The notes under the pieces were generated by a model. That model made no database searches, was not told the origin of the DNA, and saw only the letters and a program-made list of their open reading frames with translations. From Clostridiales bacterium (GTDB lineage: Bacteria > Bacillota > Clostridia > Christensenellales > CAG-138): a DNA stretch of 64,000 bases. Both the position numbers and the translations under genes were made by a program. Where the stretch lies: contig SFEL01000005.1 of NCBI GenBank assembly GCA_004557245.1, forward strand, positions 1-64,000, in the 5' to 3' direction. Below are positions 17,254-26,233 of the stretch, one piece after another (position 1 is the stretch's first letter; each line of letters starts with the position of its first letter).

Positions 17254-17270
17254 CATGGCGCTCTTTTGAA

Positions 17271-17945
17271 TCAGTAAAGCAGCGGGGATTTCAGAAGGAG
17301 GTTCTTTGTGCGCTGCAAGTGCGTCCTGAGTATAGCCGTAGCGAGCTCGGTATCCTTGCTTTCGCAGGCGGAAATTATCTGGCTGTGCTCATCAACGGTA
17401 TACAGTTCTGCCGATACCTCTTCTTTCCCGAAAAATGGAGTGATATACCTATCCACATTGGCGTGCATCTGGTCTATAAGGGAAAGCAGAGTCTGGTTGT
17501 CGCAGGGGTCATACAGCGAAAAGTGAAGTTTCAGGTTTAGCTCCGCGCCTTTTATGGGATCCTTTTCCTTGGAAAAAAGCTCTAATAGCTCCCTGGCTCT
17601 CGCCAAATCTTCCTCCGTGATATGGGGCAGGGCCAAGCGAAGCGCGCCTACTTCCAGCAGTATGCGGGTATCCATGACGTCGCTGAGCTCTTTACAGGAC
17701 AGTTTGGTGACTACAGCGCCTCTGTTGGGATATATCCTGACAAGGCCCTGCGCTTCCAGCTGGCGAAAAGCCTCCCGAACCGGTATATGGCTGACGCTTA
17801 ACGCAGTGGATATCTCGTCCTGTCTGAGAGGCATCTCTCCTGGCAGTTCGCCACGCACTATGGCCGTGCGTATCACCTGAAAGACCCAATCCCGTGCTGC
17901 CATGGACCGAGGCTGCATTTCTTCGGCGATTTTTTTAAGATCCAT
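17271..17945 (-). CDS. GntR-family regulator, FadR/FCD subfamily
   Basis: A 224-residue transcription factor. The N-terminal winged helix (residues about 12-75) contains LPGEMPLRQDEISTALSVS and VREAFRQLEAQGLV, typical of GntR. The C-terminal helical domain is of the FCD type, with the metal/ligand-binding residues D, H and H in HFSLYD, and HSQIISA later. It usually senses an organic acid or sugar acid. No obvious target operon lies beside it. ATG at 17945 is chosen; an in-frame TTG at 17966 gives a 7-residue longer product. Neither start has a good Shine-Dalgarno sequence. A TATAAT at 17974-17969 would give a very short leader. Confidence 0.85.
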   Translation of the reverse strand: MDLKKIAEEMQPRSMAARDWVFQVIRTAIVRGELPGEMPLRQDEISTALSVSHIPVREAFRQLEAQGLVRIYPNRGAVVTKLSCKELSDVMDTRILLEVGALRLALPHITEEDLARARELLELFSKEKDPIKGAELNLKLHFSLYDPCDNQTLLSLIDQMHANVDRYITPFFGKEEVSAELYTVDEHSQIISACESKDTELATAILRTHLQRTKNLLLKSPLLY

Positions 17946-18044
17946 ATATATTGCCGTCACTTTCAATAATTATATGATATATTTTATCTGAATTTCGGCA
18001 ATAGTCAATACATCAGTCGCATATGTCCGCCGTTGACGCACAGC

Positions 18045-20351
18045 TTATTCATTTGTGGATGAGCTGCTGGTACCCAGCCCGGCCGGCACGAACGCGTATC
18101 TGGTAGTCAGCCCTTCTACCGGCTTATCGTCTATCAGCAGCTCCTCATGCTTTACCGTCACCCTGTACCTGTAACCCTTTCCTGACTTGACTGCAGCGTC
18201 GATGTACTCTATATGCCCTTCACGGCCGTTCCATGTCATGAGCGGCTTTTCCGCCTTGCCGGCTTCGCTGCGCCACAGGGTATACATACCGAAATCATCC
18301 GGACAATCGAAAGATACCATAACGCCTCCTTCTTCGCGCACCGCCAGGAGGTTCTGTGCCGATCCCGGCACTGCCCAGTAGCCCGATACGTCCTCCGGCG
18401 CTGTTTCTTCCGTAAAGTATTCGGTAACTCGGCTGCTTTGGGGCGTCATAGCGTTGGCAAGAACTGCCTTGTGCTGCTTTTTCAGCGTCTTTGCGTCTAT
18501 GGAATACTGCTTCACGCTTTCAGGCTTTTCAAAATCCCCGCTCCTGCCATCGGGATATATGTGGTTAAAAAGCTCATACAGCATCAGCGCGGGATAAGTG
18601 CCGCCGGTGGCGGAGGACGGCAGCAGCCCCAGCCTGTCGCTATCGTACCCCTGCCATACGACGGCGGTATATTCAGGCGTGTATCCTGCCATCCACGCAT
18701 CCCTGTTGCCGTTTGCCAAGCCGACGGTGCCCGTCTTGCCGGCTATGGGTATATCAAGCGTATTCAGCCGATGGCCCGTCCCCTCAGTCACCACGCTTTT
18801 CAGCATGCTGGTAAGGATATAGGCGTTTGCCTCGCTCATTACTCTCCGGCTGTCCTGCCTGTATTCATACACCGTCAGGCCGTTCCTGTCGGTTATCTTC
18901 TTTATCAGCGTTGGGGTATTGTATGTACCGCCTGAGGCAAAGCAGGAATATGCCCCTGCGATCTGTAAAGGAGATACGCCATAGGTAAAGCCGCCGAGAG
19001 CAAGTGCCAGACTGTCGTCCTTATCGTCAAACTCTATACCGCACCTTTCCGCGAAATCCTTTGCCCTGTCCACCCCTACTGCCGATAGCGTCTTTACCGC
19101 AGGCACGTTGAGGGACTTGGTTACGGCTTCCCGCACAGTTACCCAGCCGTAATATTTATTTCCGTAATTTGACGGCGTATAATCGGCAAATGTCGTCTCC
19201 TCGTCCAGTATCATATCTGCCGCAGTATAGTTTAGGTATTCAAATGCCGGTGCATATGCGATCACAGGCTTTATCACGGAGCCGGGCTGACGCCGTATAT
19301 CGGTCGCTCGGTTGAAGGATATGCCGCCCGTGTAGCTGCGCCCGCCCACCATTGCGACCACCATGCCTGTGGAGGGCTCCAACACCACTATTGCAGCCTC
19401 TGAATCCTCTGCCGGGAACAGCTCTCCGTTTTTGAACATCTCCTCGCAGTAATGCTGTATATCGCTGTCCATGGCGGAATAGACGCTGTAGCCGCCCCGT
19501 ATCAGCTCGTCTACAGTTATGCCCAGTAGCGCTGCCGCGCTCTTTGTAACGGCGTCTGTATAGTAGCCGCTGTAATACTCTCGCTTGTCATGCAGTATGG
19601 TAGGGCGCTTGGCTGCGGCCTGTTTTTTTTCATCGTCGGTTATATAGCCGTAATCCTGCATAAGCCTGAGTATATTGTTGCGTCTGTTTATTGAAGCTGC
19701 ATAGTTTATATGGGGCGCGTAGCCCGATGGGGATTTGAGTATCCCTGCAAGCATGGCGCTCTGATCCAGAGTAAGGTCGGATGCATGTACTCCGAAATAA
19801 CCCTCGGCTGCCGCTTCAATACCGTAATACCCGCCGCCGAAGTAGACGTAATTAAGGTACATCTCAAGAATATCCTCCTTGCTGTACTGCCGCTCCATCT
19901 CGTAGGCAAGGGCTGCCTCCTCCGCTTTCCTGGATATGGTCTTTTCGGAGGTGAGGTGGCTGAGCTTTATGAGCTGCTGACTGATGGTAGAGGCCCCCTG
20001 AACGTAGCTGCCGGCCTTTATGTCCGCCACGATAGCGCCGGCGATGCGTATGACGTCTACTCCCTCGTGCTCAAAAAATCGCGCGTCTTCGGCGGAGATA
20101 AAAGCATACACAGTGCTTGGCTGTAGTTCACTGATGCTCACCCATGTCCTGTCCTGAACTCCGTGTAAGCGGGTAACCACATCGCTTTGCCCATCGTATA
20201 TTATTGAGGTCCTGTCGCAGCCTGTTATTCTGTATACGTCGAAATCCACCCACCTGTCCATACCAAGGGTCTTGACCGCGCCGCAAAGCAAAAACAAAAC
20301 TGCCGCGGCAGTAACGGCCAGCAGCAGTATCTTTAATCCTCTGAACCTCAT
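18045..20351 (-). CDS. Class A penicillin-binding protein 1A
   Basis: A 768-residue bifunctional enzyme that polymerises and cross-links peptidoglycan. After a membrane anchor (about residues 8-28) comes the glycosyltransferase domain with EDARFFEHEGVD (about 87-98), QGASTISQQLIK (about 118-129) and the RKAEEAALAYEME motif. The transpeptidase domain follows: RQPGSVIKPV (about 327), TKSLNVP (about 394) and AGKTGTVG (about 511). The C-terminal 100 residues look like a fibronectin type III-type module (GYRYRVTVKHEE). It stands alone between the GntR and J-domain genes, start preceded by AAGGAAA. Confidence 0.93.
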   Translation of the reverse strand: MRFRGLKILLLAVTAAAVLFLLCGAVKTLGMDRWVDFDVYRITGCDRTSIIYDGQSDVVTRLHGVQDRTWVSISELQPSTVYAFISAEDARFFEHEGVDVIRIAGAIVADIKAGSYVQGASTISQQLIKLSHLTSEKTISRKAEEAALAYEMERQYSKEDILEMYLNYVYFGGGYYGIEAAAEGYFGVHASDLTLDQSAMLAGILKSPSGYAPHINYAASINRRNNILRLMQDYGYITDDEKKQAAAKRPTILHDKREYYSGYYTDAVTKSAAALLGITVDELIRGGYSVYSAMDSDIQHYCEEMFKNGELFPAEDSEAAIVVLEPSTGMVVAMVGGRSYTGGISFNRATDIRRQPGSVIKPVIAYAPAFEYLNYTAADMILDEETTFADYTPSNYGNKYYGWVTVREAVTKSLNVPAVKTLSAVGVDRAKDFAERCGIEFDDKDDSLALALGGFTYGVSPLQIAGAYSCFASGGTYNTPTLIKKITDRNGLTVYEYRQDSRRVMSEANAYILTSMLKSVVTEGTGHRLNTLDIPIAGKTGTVGLANGNRDAWMAGYTPEYTAVVWQGYDSDRLGLLPSSATGGTYPALMLYELFNHIYPDGRSGDFEKPESVKQYSIDAKTLKKQHKAVLANAMTPQSSRVTEYFTEETAPEDVSGYWAVPGSAQNLLAVREEGGVMVSFDCPDDFGMYTLWRSEAGKAEKPLMTWNGREGHIEYIDAAVKSGKGYRYRVTVKHEELLIDDKPVEGLTTRYAFVPAGLGTSSSSTNE

Positions 20352-20454
20352 TTTCCTTATCCCTCCATCGTATTCCTGACATTAGTATCGCCAGAGCGGC
20401 AGAAGAATAAAATCCAAATCGGCGTAAAAATATTAAGTTTTTCTTATTTATATA

Positions 20455-21093
20455 TCAGCAGCAGAAAATATAGGGCATACCGCCCATGGAGCTGCAGCAC
20501 AGCATACTGGCGCAGAGCGGGCAGGGGCTGCAATTGTAGGAGCCGTAGTTGCCTGTGCTTCTGGTATAAGCGCCACCGCTGTTTTTTATCGAACTGTACG
20601 CTGCGGAGTACTCGGGGTTGTTTGGCTCCTGCTGGTATGCTATTGTAAGGTATTCTCTGGCCTTATCGTACCAACCCTGGCGTAGGTATATTATGCCGTA
20701 TAGATAGTACCACTCGGCGTTGCGGGTGGATATGGCGTCCAGCACCGCTTTGGCGGCCTGAAGGTTGTTCTGATTGATGAAGGCCCTCGCCCGGTTGAAT
20801 TCCTGAGCATTTGGGCCGGAATATGAGCTTCCGGAGCCGGTATATCCGCCGCTGTAGGAGTCATAGGTGCCGTTTCCGCTCCTGCTGGCGTAGCTTGAGC
20901 TCTGACTGGTTTTCTTTGTCAGCATCTCATAGGCTTCGTTGACCTCCACCAGCTTTTCGTTTGCAAGCTCCTTCAGATCTGAATCGGTATACTTGTCCGG
21001 GTGGTACTTCTTGACGAGTTTAAGGTATGCAGACCTTATCTCCTCCTGCGAAGCACCCTCGTTTACTCCAAGTACCTTATAGGGGTTATTCAT
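20455..21093 (-). CDS. J-domain protein with Cys-rich C-terminus
   Basis: A 212-residue protein. The first 65 residues form a J domain (NPYKVLGV at the start, HPDKY at about residues 32-36) that would stimulate an Hsp70 (DnaK) ATPase. A Ser/Gly/Tyr-rich linker follows, then a TPR-like helical stretch (AKAVLDAISTRNAEWYYLYG, RQGWYDKAREYL). The last 30 residues hold seven cysteines (CSPCPLC, LCC, FCC), suggesting metal or lipid-thioester chemistry; their role is unknown. The gene overlaps the upstream DUF5685 gene by 8 bases. The start at 21093 has GGAGG 6 bases upstream, so the 15-residue longer reading is rejected. Confidence 0.85.
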   Translation of the reverse strand: MNNPYKVLGVNEGASQEEIRSAYLKLVKKYHPDKYTDSDLKELANEKLVEVNEAYEMLTKKTSQSSSYASRSGNGTYDSYSGGYTGSGSSYSGPNAQEFNRARAFINQNNLQAAKAVLDAISTRNAEWYYLYGIIYLRQGWYDKAREYLTIAYQQEPNNPEYSAAYSSIKNSGGAYTRSTGNYGSYNCSPCPLCASMLCCSSMGGMPYIFCC

Positions 21094-21913
21094 CTTTTCC
21101 TCCAAGAACCTCTCTGTTTTTTGCAGGGCAGCCGTCAAGCATTATATTATCCAGCAGTCCCTCATGAGATAGTATGTTCAAAAGCTGATAAGCATTTATC
21201 GCCTCATTAAGGGAACAGTTCAGCAGGAACTCCGCCCTGTCCTTATCTGCGCCTGACGCGATGAACGGATTGTAGCTGCCTTTCTTTTTATCCTTATCCC
21301 TGTCGTCCCAGGCATCTATTAAATATACCCAGCGGCCGAGGTGATACAGCGTGTGTGCAAGGGCTATCCTGTCTCCCCGGTTCTCAATGGGCGCAGAAAG
21401 GCCTACGGATTTCATCATTCGGGCAAAGGCGTCTGCCGGGGCATCCAGCTCGGAGCAGTTTGCTTTTTCAAGCTCGCCAAGCTCCTTCAGGCCCCTGGAT
21501 ATGGCACGATCCATTTTAGGCTGCCTGCTTGCCGCCTTTTTCATGGCGCCGCCAAGGGCAGCCTTTGCGCAGACAGCCGCGGGATTTTTGTCGTCCCGCC
21601 AGTCGTCCTCCAGCTTGTAATACGCCAGCAGCACGTCCATATCAGCGGCAAAGCGCAGCATATCGTCGGCAGTTGCGGCAAGGCGCGGCTTTGATAAAGG
21701 CTTATATACACAGCGACGCTTTTGCACATCGTCAGTACCGGCGAGGCCGGAAAGCAAGAGAGCTATAAAAGTACAGTCGTAGCTCAGAACGCTCCGCGCT
21801 ATTTCGCCGTATTCGGCGCTGAGACATTTACACAGCCCGCAGTAATACGCCCTGTATTCGGTATATTCTCTTATTCTGAGCTCGTCCTGATTCGGCTGAA
21901 TGTATCCGTACAT
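21086..21913 (-). CDS. DUF5685-family protein
   Basis: A 275-residue, mostly helical protein of unknown function. The N-terminal region has the family pattern YRAYYCGLCKCL (about residues 20-31) and RSVLSYDCTFIALLL (about 40-54), and aspartates recur in DDWRDD (about 100) and DAWDDRDKDKK (about 200), giving a loose likeness to helical prenyl-synthase-type folds. It overlaps the J-domain gene, and such pairs are familiar from other clostridia, which suggests a shared job, perhaps handling of a cofactor or membrane protein. That is inference. Confidence 0.75.
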   Translation of the reverse strand: MYGYIQPNQDELRIREYTEYRAYYCGLCKCLSAEYGEIARSVLSYDCTFIALLLSGLAGTDDVQKRRCVYKPLSKPRLAATADDMLRFAADMDVLLAYYKLEDDWRDDKNPAAVCAKAALGGAMKKAASRQPKMDRAISRGLKELGELEKANCSELDAPADAFARMMKSVGLSAPIENRGDRIALAHTLYHLGRWVYLIDAWDDRDKDKKKGSYNPFIASGADKDRAEFLLNCSLNEAINAYQLLNILSHEGLLDNIMLDGCPAKNREVLGGKDE

Positions 21914-22081
21914 GGCTTTACCTCATTATTCCTTGCAATATTGTATCATCAATTAGCTGCATCTCCAAATATTATTTGCGCCAAACTGGAACAAAAATAT
22001 GAAAAACAGGAAAAAGCTTGCGGCACGCCGGATCTTATTATATTGTGACACATATTTCACATTATGATAGCTGAATTATAT

Positions 22082-22110
22082 TTGAAATAATACAAAGCAT
22101 TTGTTATAAT
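22082..22110 (+). promoter_or_regulatory. Strong promoter of the BMP lipoprotein gene
   Basis: TTGAAA (22082-22087), a 17-base spacer and TATAAT (22105-22110, preceded by TG) give a near-consensus promoter 60 bases before the start. AAGGAGG lies 10 bases before the ATG. I found no riboswitch-like fold in the rest of the 257-base gap. Confidence 0.85.
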
Positions 22111-22170
22111 ATATACATCAATGCGGCAAACAAAAATACAGCTGCATAATTTTAAGGAGGAAACTTATAC

Positions 22171-23358
22171 ATGAAGAAGTTCATTGCTATTATTATGGTA
22201 GCTATGTTCGCTCTGTCTATGGTAGCTTGCTCTCAGCCTGCTGCCGAGGAAGCCGCCCCTACTGAGGAGACTCCCGCAACTGAAGAGACTACTGCTCCTG
22301 AAGCTACCACTGAGACCGCTTCTGAGTACAAGGTCGCCATGATTACCGACTACGGCGATATCACCGACCAGTCCTTCAACCAGACTACTTACGAAGCCTG
22401 CAAGGCTTTCTGTGAGGAAAAGGGTATCGACTTTAACTATTTCAAGCCCGCAGGCGACTCCGATGCAGAGCGCGTGGCAATGATCGAGTCCGCTATCGAT
22501 GAAGGCTACAATGTAGTTGTAATGCCCGGCTATGCCTTTGCCGGCGCCATCAAGGAGACTGCCGGCACCTACACCGATGTTACTTTCATCGCTCTGGACG
22601 TAAGCGCCGGTGATCTGGGTGACGATTATCAGCTCCCCGCAAATCTGTATTGCGCGGTATATCAGGAAGAGCTTTGCGGCTATATGGCAGGTTACGCTGC
22701 TGTAAAGCTGGGCTATAAGAACCTGGGCTTCCTGGGCGGCATGGCCGTTCCCGCTGTTGTACGTTATGGCTACGGCTTCGTACAGGGCGTTGACGCCGCT
22801 GCGGCTGCTCTGGGCCTCACCGACGTTAAGCTGAATTACGTCTACGGCGGTCAGTTCTACGGCGACTCCGACATCACTGCTGCCATGGATACCTGGTATT
22901 CCAACGGTACTGAAGTCGTATTTGCCTGCGGCGGCGGCATCTACACCTCTGCTGCTGAAGCTGCTGCCAAGGTAGGCGCTAAGGTAATCGGCGTTGACGT
23001 TGACCAGGCTGCCATCATCGATGGTGCATACGGCGAAGGCATGACTGTTACCTCCGCTATGAAGGGCCTTGCCCCCACCGTAAAGACCATGCTGAGCGAA
23101 GTTGTTGCTGGCAATTTCGCCAACTACGGCGGCAAGATCGACACTCTGGGCCTGGTATCCGAGAACCCCGAGGATAACTACGTTCAGATCCCCATGGGCT
23201 CCACTCAGTTTGAAGACGGTAAGTTCACCGCTGATGATTACAAGGCTTTGGTAGCCGATATGTTTGCCGGCAAGATCACCGTTTCCAACGATACCACCAA
23301 GACTGCCGCTGATTTCGCCACCGTCATCGCTGTTGACGATCAGGGCGCTATCAAGTAA
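22171..23358 (+). CDS. BMP-family nucleoside-binding lipoprotein
   Basis: A 395-residue substrate-binding lipoprotein of the Bmp/PnrA family. A signal peptide ends in the lipobox MVAC (Cys at about residue 20), followed by an acidic Thr/Pro/Glu linker to about residue 50. The binding domain starts YKVAMITDYGDITDQSFNQ and contains GYNVVVMPGYAFAG and GGGIYTSAAEAA. Family members bind purine or pyrimidine nucleosides outside the membrane. The gene has a strong promoter, its own terminator and a codon choice rich in C-ending codons, all pointing to high expression relative to the ABC subunits downstream, as is common for binding proteins. Confidence 0.92.
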   Translation: MKKFIAIIMVAMFALSMVACSQPAAEEAAPTEETPATEETTAPEATTETASEYKVAMITDYGDITDQSFNQTTYEACKAFCEEKGIDFNYFKPAGDSDAERVAMIESAIDEGYNVVVMPGYAFAGAIKETAGTYTDVTFIALDVSAGDLGDDYQLPANLYCAVYQEELCGYMAGYAAVKLGYKNLGFLGGMAVPAVVRYGYGFVQGVDAAAAALGLTDVKLNYVYGGQFYGDSDITAAMDTWYSNGTEVVFACGGGIYTSAAEAAAKVGAKVIGVDVDQAAIIDGAYGEGMTVTSAMKGLAPTVKTMLSEVVAGNFANYGGKIDTLGLVSENPEDNYVQIPMGSTQFEDGKFTADDYKALVADMFAGKITVSNDTTKTAADFATVIAVDDQGAIK

Positions 23359-23375
23359 TCAATCTTGAGCCTTAT

Positions 23376-23404
23376 AGGAGGGCCGCTTCGGCGGTCCTCT
23401 TTTT
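23376..23404 (+). terminator. Terminator after the BMP gene
   Basis: A 10- to 11-bp stem (GGAGGGCCGC/GCGGTCCTCT with two G-U pairs) closed by a TTCG tetraloop is followed by TTTTT. It probably lowers transcription into the ABC genes. Confidence 0.9.
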
Positions 23405-23449
23405 ATGTATGTATATAAATTGTCGGAAGCGCTAAATTTTCTTTGCTTT

Positions 23450-23485
23450 ATACATATAAATATAGTAAACTTTACTTATATGTAT
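23450..23485. repeat. Inverted repeat upstream of the ABC transporter genes
   Basis: ATACATATAA (23450-23459) is repeated in inverse at 23476-23485, and AGTAAA/TTTACT lie between them, so nearly the whole 36 bases are dyad-symmetric. It sits 65 bases before the ATPase gene, where an operator or a leader hairpin would be expected. Confidence 0.6.
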
Positions 23486-23549
23486 ATGGTTTCCGTCCCC
23501 GTGAAACAAGTAGCGCCCGGGCCATAAAAACGGAAGGAGGGACAGTGAC

Positions 23550-25088
23550 TTGGAAAATCAGTATGCTATAGAAATGCTGAATATTACCAAGAAGTTTCCT
23601 GGCATAATCGCCAACGACAACATCACGCTTCAACTCAGAAAGGGCGAAATACATGCCCTGCTCGGCGAAAACGGAGCCGGCAAATCAACCCTTATGAGCG
23701 TACTCTTCGGGCTGTACCAGCCTGAGGAGGGCGAGATACATAAGGACGGCCGCAAGGTCGAGATTAAGGATCCTAATGACGCCAACGCCCTTGGCATAGG
23801 CATGGTTCACCAGCACTTCAAGCTGGTGGAATGCTTCTCTGTTCTGGACAACATCATACTTGGCGTCGAGCCCAACAACCACGGCTTTCTGCAAAAGCAG
23901 GACGCCCGAAAAAAGGTTATGGAGCTTTCCGAAAAATACGGTCTTGCCGTTGACCCTGATGCTCTCATAGAGGATATCACCGTAGGCATGCAGCAGCGCA
24001 CAGAGATACTCAAAATGCTGTATCGCGACAATGACATACTGATATTTGACGAGCCTACGGCTGTGCTTACCCCTCAGGAAATAGACGAGCTGATGCAGAT
24101 CATCAAAAACCTCGCCGCCGAGGGCAAGAGCATACTGTTCATATCTCATAAGCTAAATGAAATAATGGCGGTGGCAGATCGCTGCACCGTCCTTCGCAAG
24201 GGCAAGTATATAGGCACTGTAGAAACCGCCAACACCACCATGGAGGAGCTCTCCTCAATGATGGTAGGCCGCAACGTCAGCTTTCACGTTGAAAAGGGCC
24301 CTTCCAATCCCGGCGACGTTATCCTTTCTGTAGAAGATCTTACCGTAGCCTCCAAGGTGCACAAGAACAACGCCGTAAAGAACGCATCCTTGAAGGTGCG
24401 CGCAGGCGAGATAGTCTGCATAGCGGGCATTGACGGAAACGGCCAGACCGAATTCGTTCATGCCCTTACCGGCCTTGATCCCGTAGTATCCGGCAAAATC
24501 ATCCTCTCCGGCAGGGATATAACTCACGCCCCCATACGTCAGCGCAGCATAATGGGCATGAGCCACATACCCGAGGACCGTCACAAGCACGGGCTGGTAT
24601 TGGATTATTCCCTTGAGGACAACCTTGTGCTCCAGCGCTACTTTGAACCCGAGTTCACTGACAAGGCAGGCTTCCTCCGCAGGAACAATATTCGCTCCTA
24701 CGCGGAAAAGCTCATAGACCAGTACGACGTCCGTTCCGGTCAAGGCCCTGTCACCATTGCCAGAAGTATGTCCGGCGGCAATCAGCAGAAGGCCATAGTC
24801 GCCCGCGAGATAGACAAAAACCCTGAGCTGCTGGTAGCCGTCCAGCCCACCCGCGGCCTTGACGTAGGCGCAATCGAGTACATTCACAAGCAGCTTGTAG
24901 CCCAGCGCGACGCCGGCAAGGCAGTACTTCTGGTATCCCTTGAGCTGGATGAAGTGATGGACGTTCCGGATCGCATACTGGTAATGTACGAGGGCGAGAT
25001 AGTCGGCGAGCTTGACCCAAAGGCCACCACTCAGGAAGAGCTGGGCCTCTACATGGCAGGCGCAAAGAGAGACGAGGTGAAAGCATGA
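23550..25088 (+). CDS. Nucleoside ABC transporter, tandem ATPase subunit
   Basis: A 512-residue protein with two ABC domains, as in the ATPases that serve BMP-type nucleoside importers. The first domain has Walker A GENGAGKST (about residues 39-47), the variant signature ITVGMQQR and Walker B ILIFDEPTAVL. The second has the degenerate Walker A GIDGNGQTE (about 292), the signature SMSGGNQQK and ends near residue 500, so only one site is likely to hydrolyse ATP normally. The start is TTG at 23550 with GGAAGGAGG 9 bases upstream; a GTG five bases earlier is out of frame. It overlaps the first permease gene by 4 bases. Confidence 0.92.
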   Translation: MENQYAIEMLNITKKFPGIIANDNITLQLRKGEIHALLGENGAGKSTLMSVLFGLYQPEEGEIHKDGRKVEIKDPNDANALGIGMVHQHFKLVECFSVLDNIILGVEPNNHGFLQKQDARKKVMELSEKYGLAVDPDALIEDITVGMQQRTEILKMLYRDNDILIFDEPTAVLTPQEIDELMQIIKNLAAEGKSILFISHKLNEIMAVADRCTVLRKGKYIGTVETANTTMEELSSMMVGRNVSFHVEKGPSNPGDVILSVEDLTVASKVHKNNAVKNASLKVRAGEIVCIAGIDGNGQTEFVHALTGLDPVVSGKIILSGRDITHAPIRQRSIMGMSHIPEDRHKHGLVLDYSLEDNLVLQRYFEPEFTDKAGFLRRNNIRSYAEKLIDQYDVRSGQGPVTIARSMSGGNQQKAIVAREIDKNPELLVAVQPTRGLDVGAIEYIHKQLVAQRDAGKAVLLVSLELDEVMDVPDRILVMYEGEIVGELDPKATTQEELGLYMAGAKRDEVKA

Positions 25089-26233
25089 AAAAGAATCTGC
25101 TGAAAAATGACGGTGTGCAGTCGCTGATAGCGTCCCTCGTATGCATAGTGCTGGGACTATTTATAGGCTATATTGTGCTGCTGTTCATCAATCCCACCGG
25201 CGCAGGCAATGCCATAGTTACCATAGTAAAGAACTTCATGACCTACAACAGGCCCCAGGCACAGCTAAAGTACATGGGCAATACGCTGGTAAAGATGGCT
25301 CCTCTGCTCCTCTGCTCCCTGTCAATACTATTTTCCTATAAAGTAGGCCTGTTCAACATAGGCGCCGCCGGTCAGTACTGTGCCGGCGTGGCTCTGGCGC
25401 TTTACACGGCCCTTGGCCTCGGTTGGAGCTGGTTGCCCTGCATGGTATTTGCAATGCTGGCAGGCGCACTGCTTGGCTGCATAAGCGGTGTGCTAAAGTC
25501 ATACCGCAACGTAAACGAAGTCATATCCGGCATAATGCTCAACTGGATAACCCTCTACCTCACAAATATGCTGCTCACCAAGGTAAAGGAAGAGACCAGC
25601 CCATACACTCTGGTGCTAAACACCACCAATCCCAATGCGGTGCTGCCCTCACTGGGCTTAGGCAAGCTGTTCAACAACAACCAGTACGTAGGCCTCGCCA
25701 TTCCCCTTGCCATAATCATCGCCATAGTGGTGCTGATAGTACTGGAAAAGACCCGCTTCGGCTACGAACTGCGCGCTACCGGCTACAATAAAAACGCAGC
25801 CAAGTACTGCGGTATGGCCGAAAAGCGCAACATAATCCTCTCCCTCGGCATCTCAGGCGCACTGGCAGGACTGGGTGCGGCTATGCTTTACCTCACCGGC
25901 TACGAGCAGTGGCAGTGCTCCACTTCCTCCGTCCCCGGCATGGGCTTCAACGGCATAGCGGCCGCATTTCTCGGCGGACTGAACCCCATAGGTTCGATAT
26001 TCTCCTCCTTCTTCATTCAACACATAACCGCCGGCGGCGCATATGTGGATAAGTCCATGTACTGCTCTCAGATATCAGACCTTATCTCCGCCATAATCAT
26101 CTACCTTTGCAGCTTCGTGCTGTTCTTTAAAACGGTGATGAACCGCGGTATTGCAAAGAGCGAAGAAAAAAAGGCCCGGCTGGAAAAGCAGGCAGCTCTC
26201 TCCGCAAATACTGAGAAAGGAGGCGACAATTAA
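25085..26233 (+). CDS. Nucleoside ABC transporter permease 1
   Basis: A 382-residue membrane protein of the BPD_transp_2 type, with about nine hydrophobic segments. Family hallmarks are GLFNIGAAGQY (about residues 87-97), the cytoplasmic loop RATGYNKNAAKYCGM (about 232-246) and GMGFNGIAAAFLGGLNPIG (about 284-302). It forms half of the membrane channel with the next gene product. Coupled by 4-base overlap to the ATPase gene and by a one-base overlap to the second permease. Confidence 0.92.
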   Translation: MKKNLLKNDGVQSLIASLVCIVLGLFIGYIVLLFINPTGAGNAIVTIVKNFMTYNRPQAQLKYMGNTLVKMAPLLLCSLSILFSYKVGLFNIGAAGQYCAGVALALYTALGLGWSWLPCMVFAMLAGALLGCISGVLKSYRNVNEVISGIMLNWITLYLTNMLLTKVKEETSPYTLVLNTTNPNAVLPSLGLGKLFNNNQYVGLAIPLAIIIAIVVLIVLEKTRFGYELRATGYNKNAAKYCGMAEKRNIILSLGISGALAGLGAAMLYLTGYEQWQCSTSSVPGMGFNGIAAAFLGGLNPIGSIFSSFFIQHITAGGAYVDKSMYCSQISDLISAIIIYLCSFVLFFKTVMNRGIAKSEEKKARLEKQAALSANTEKGGDN

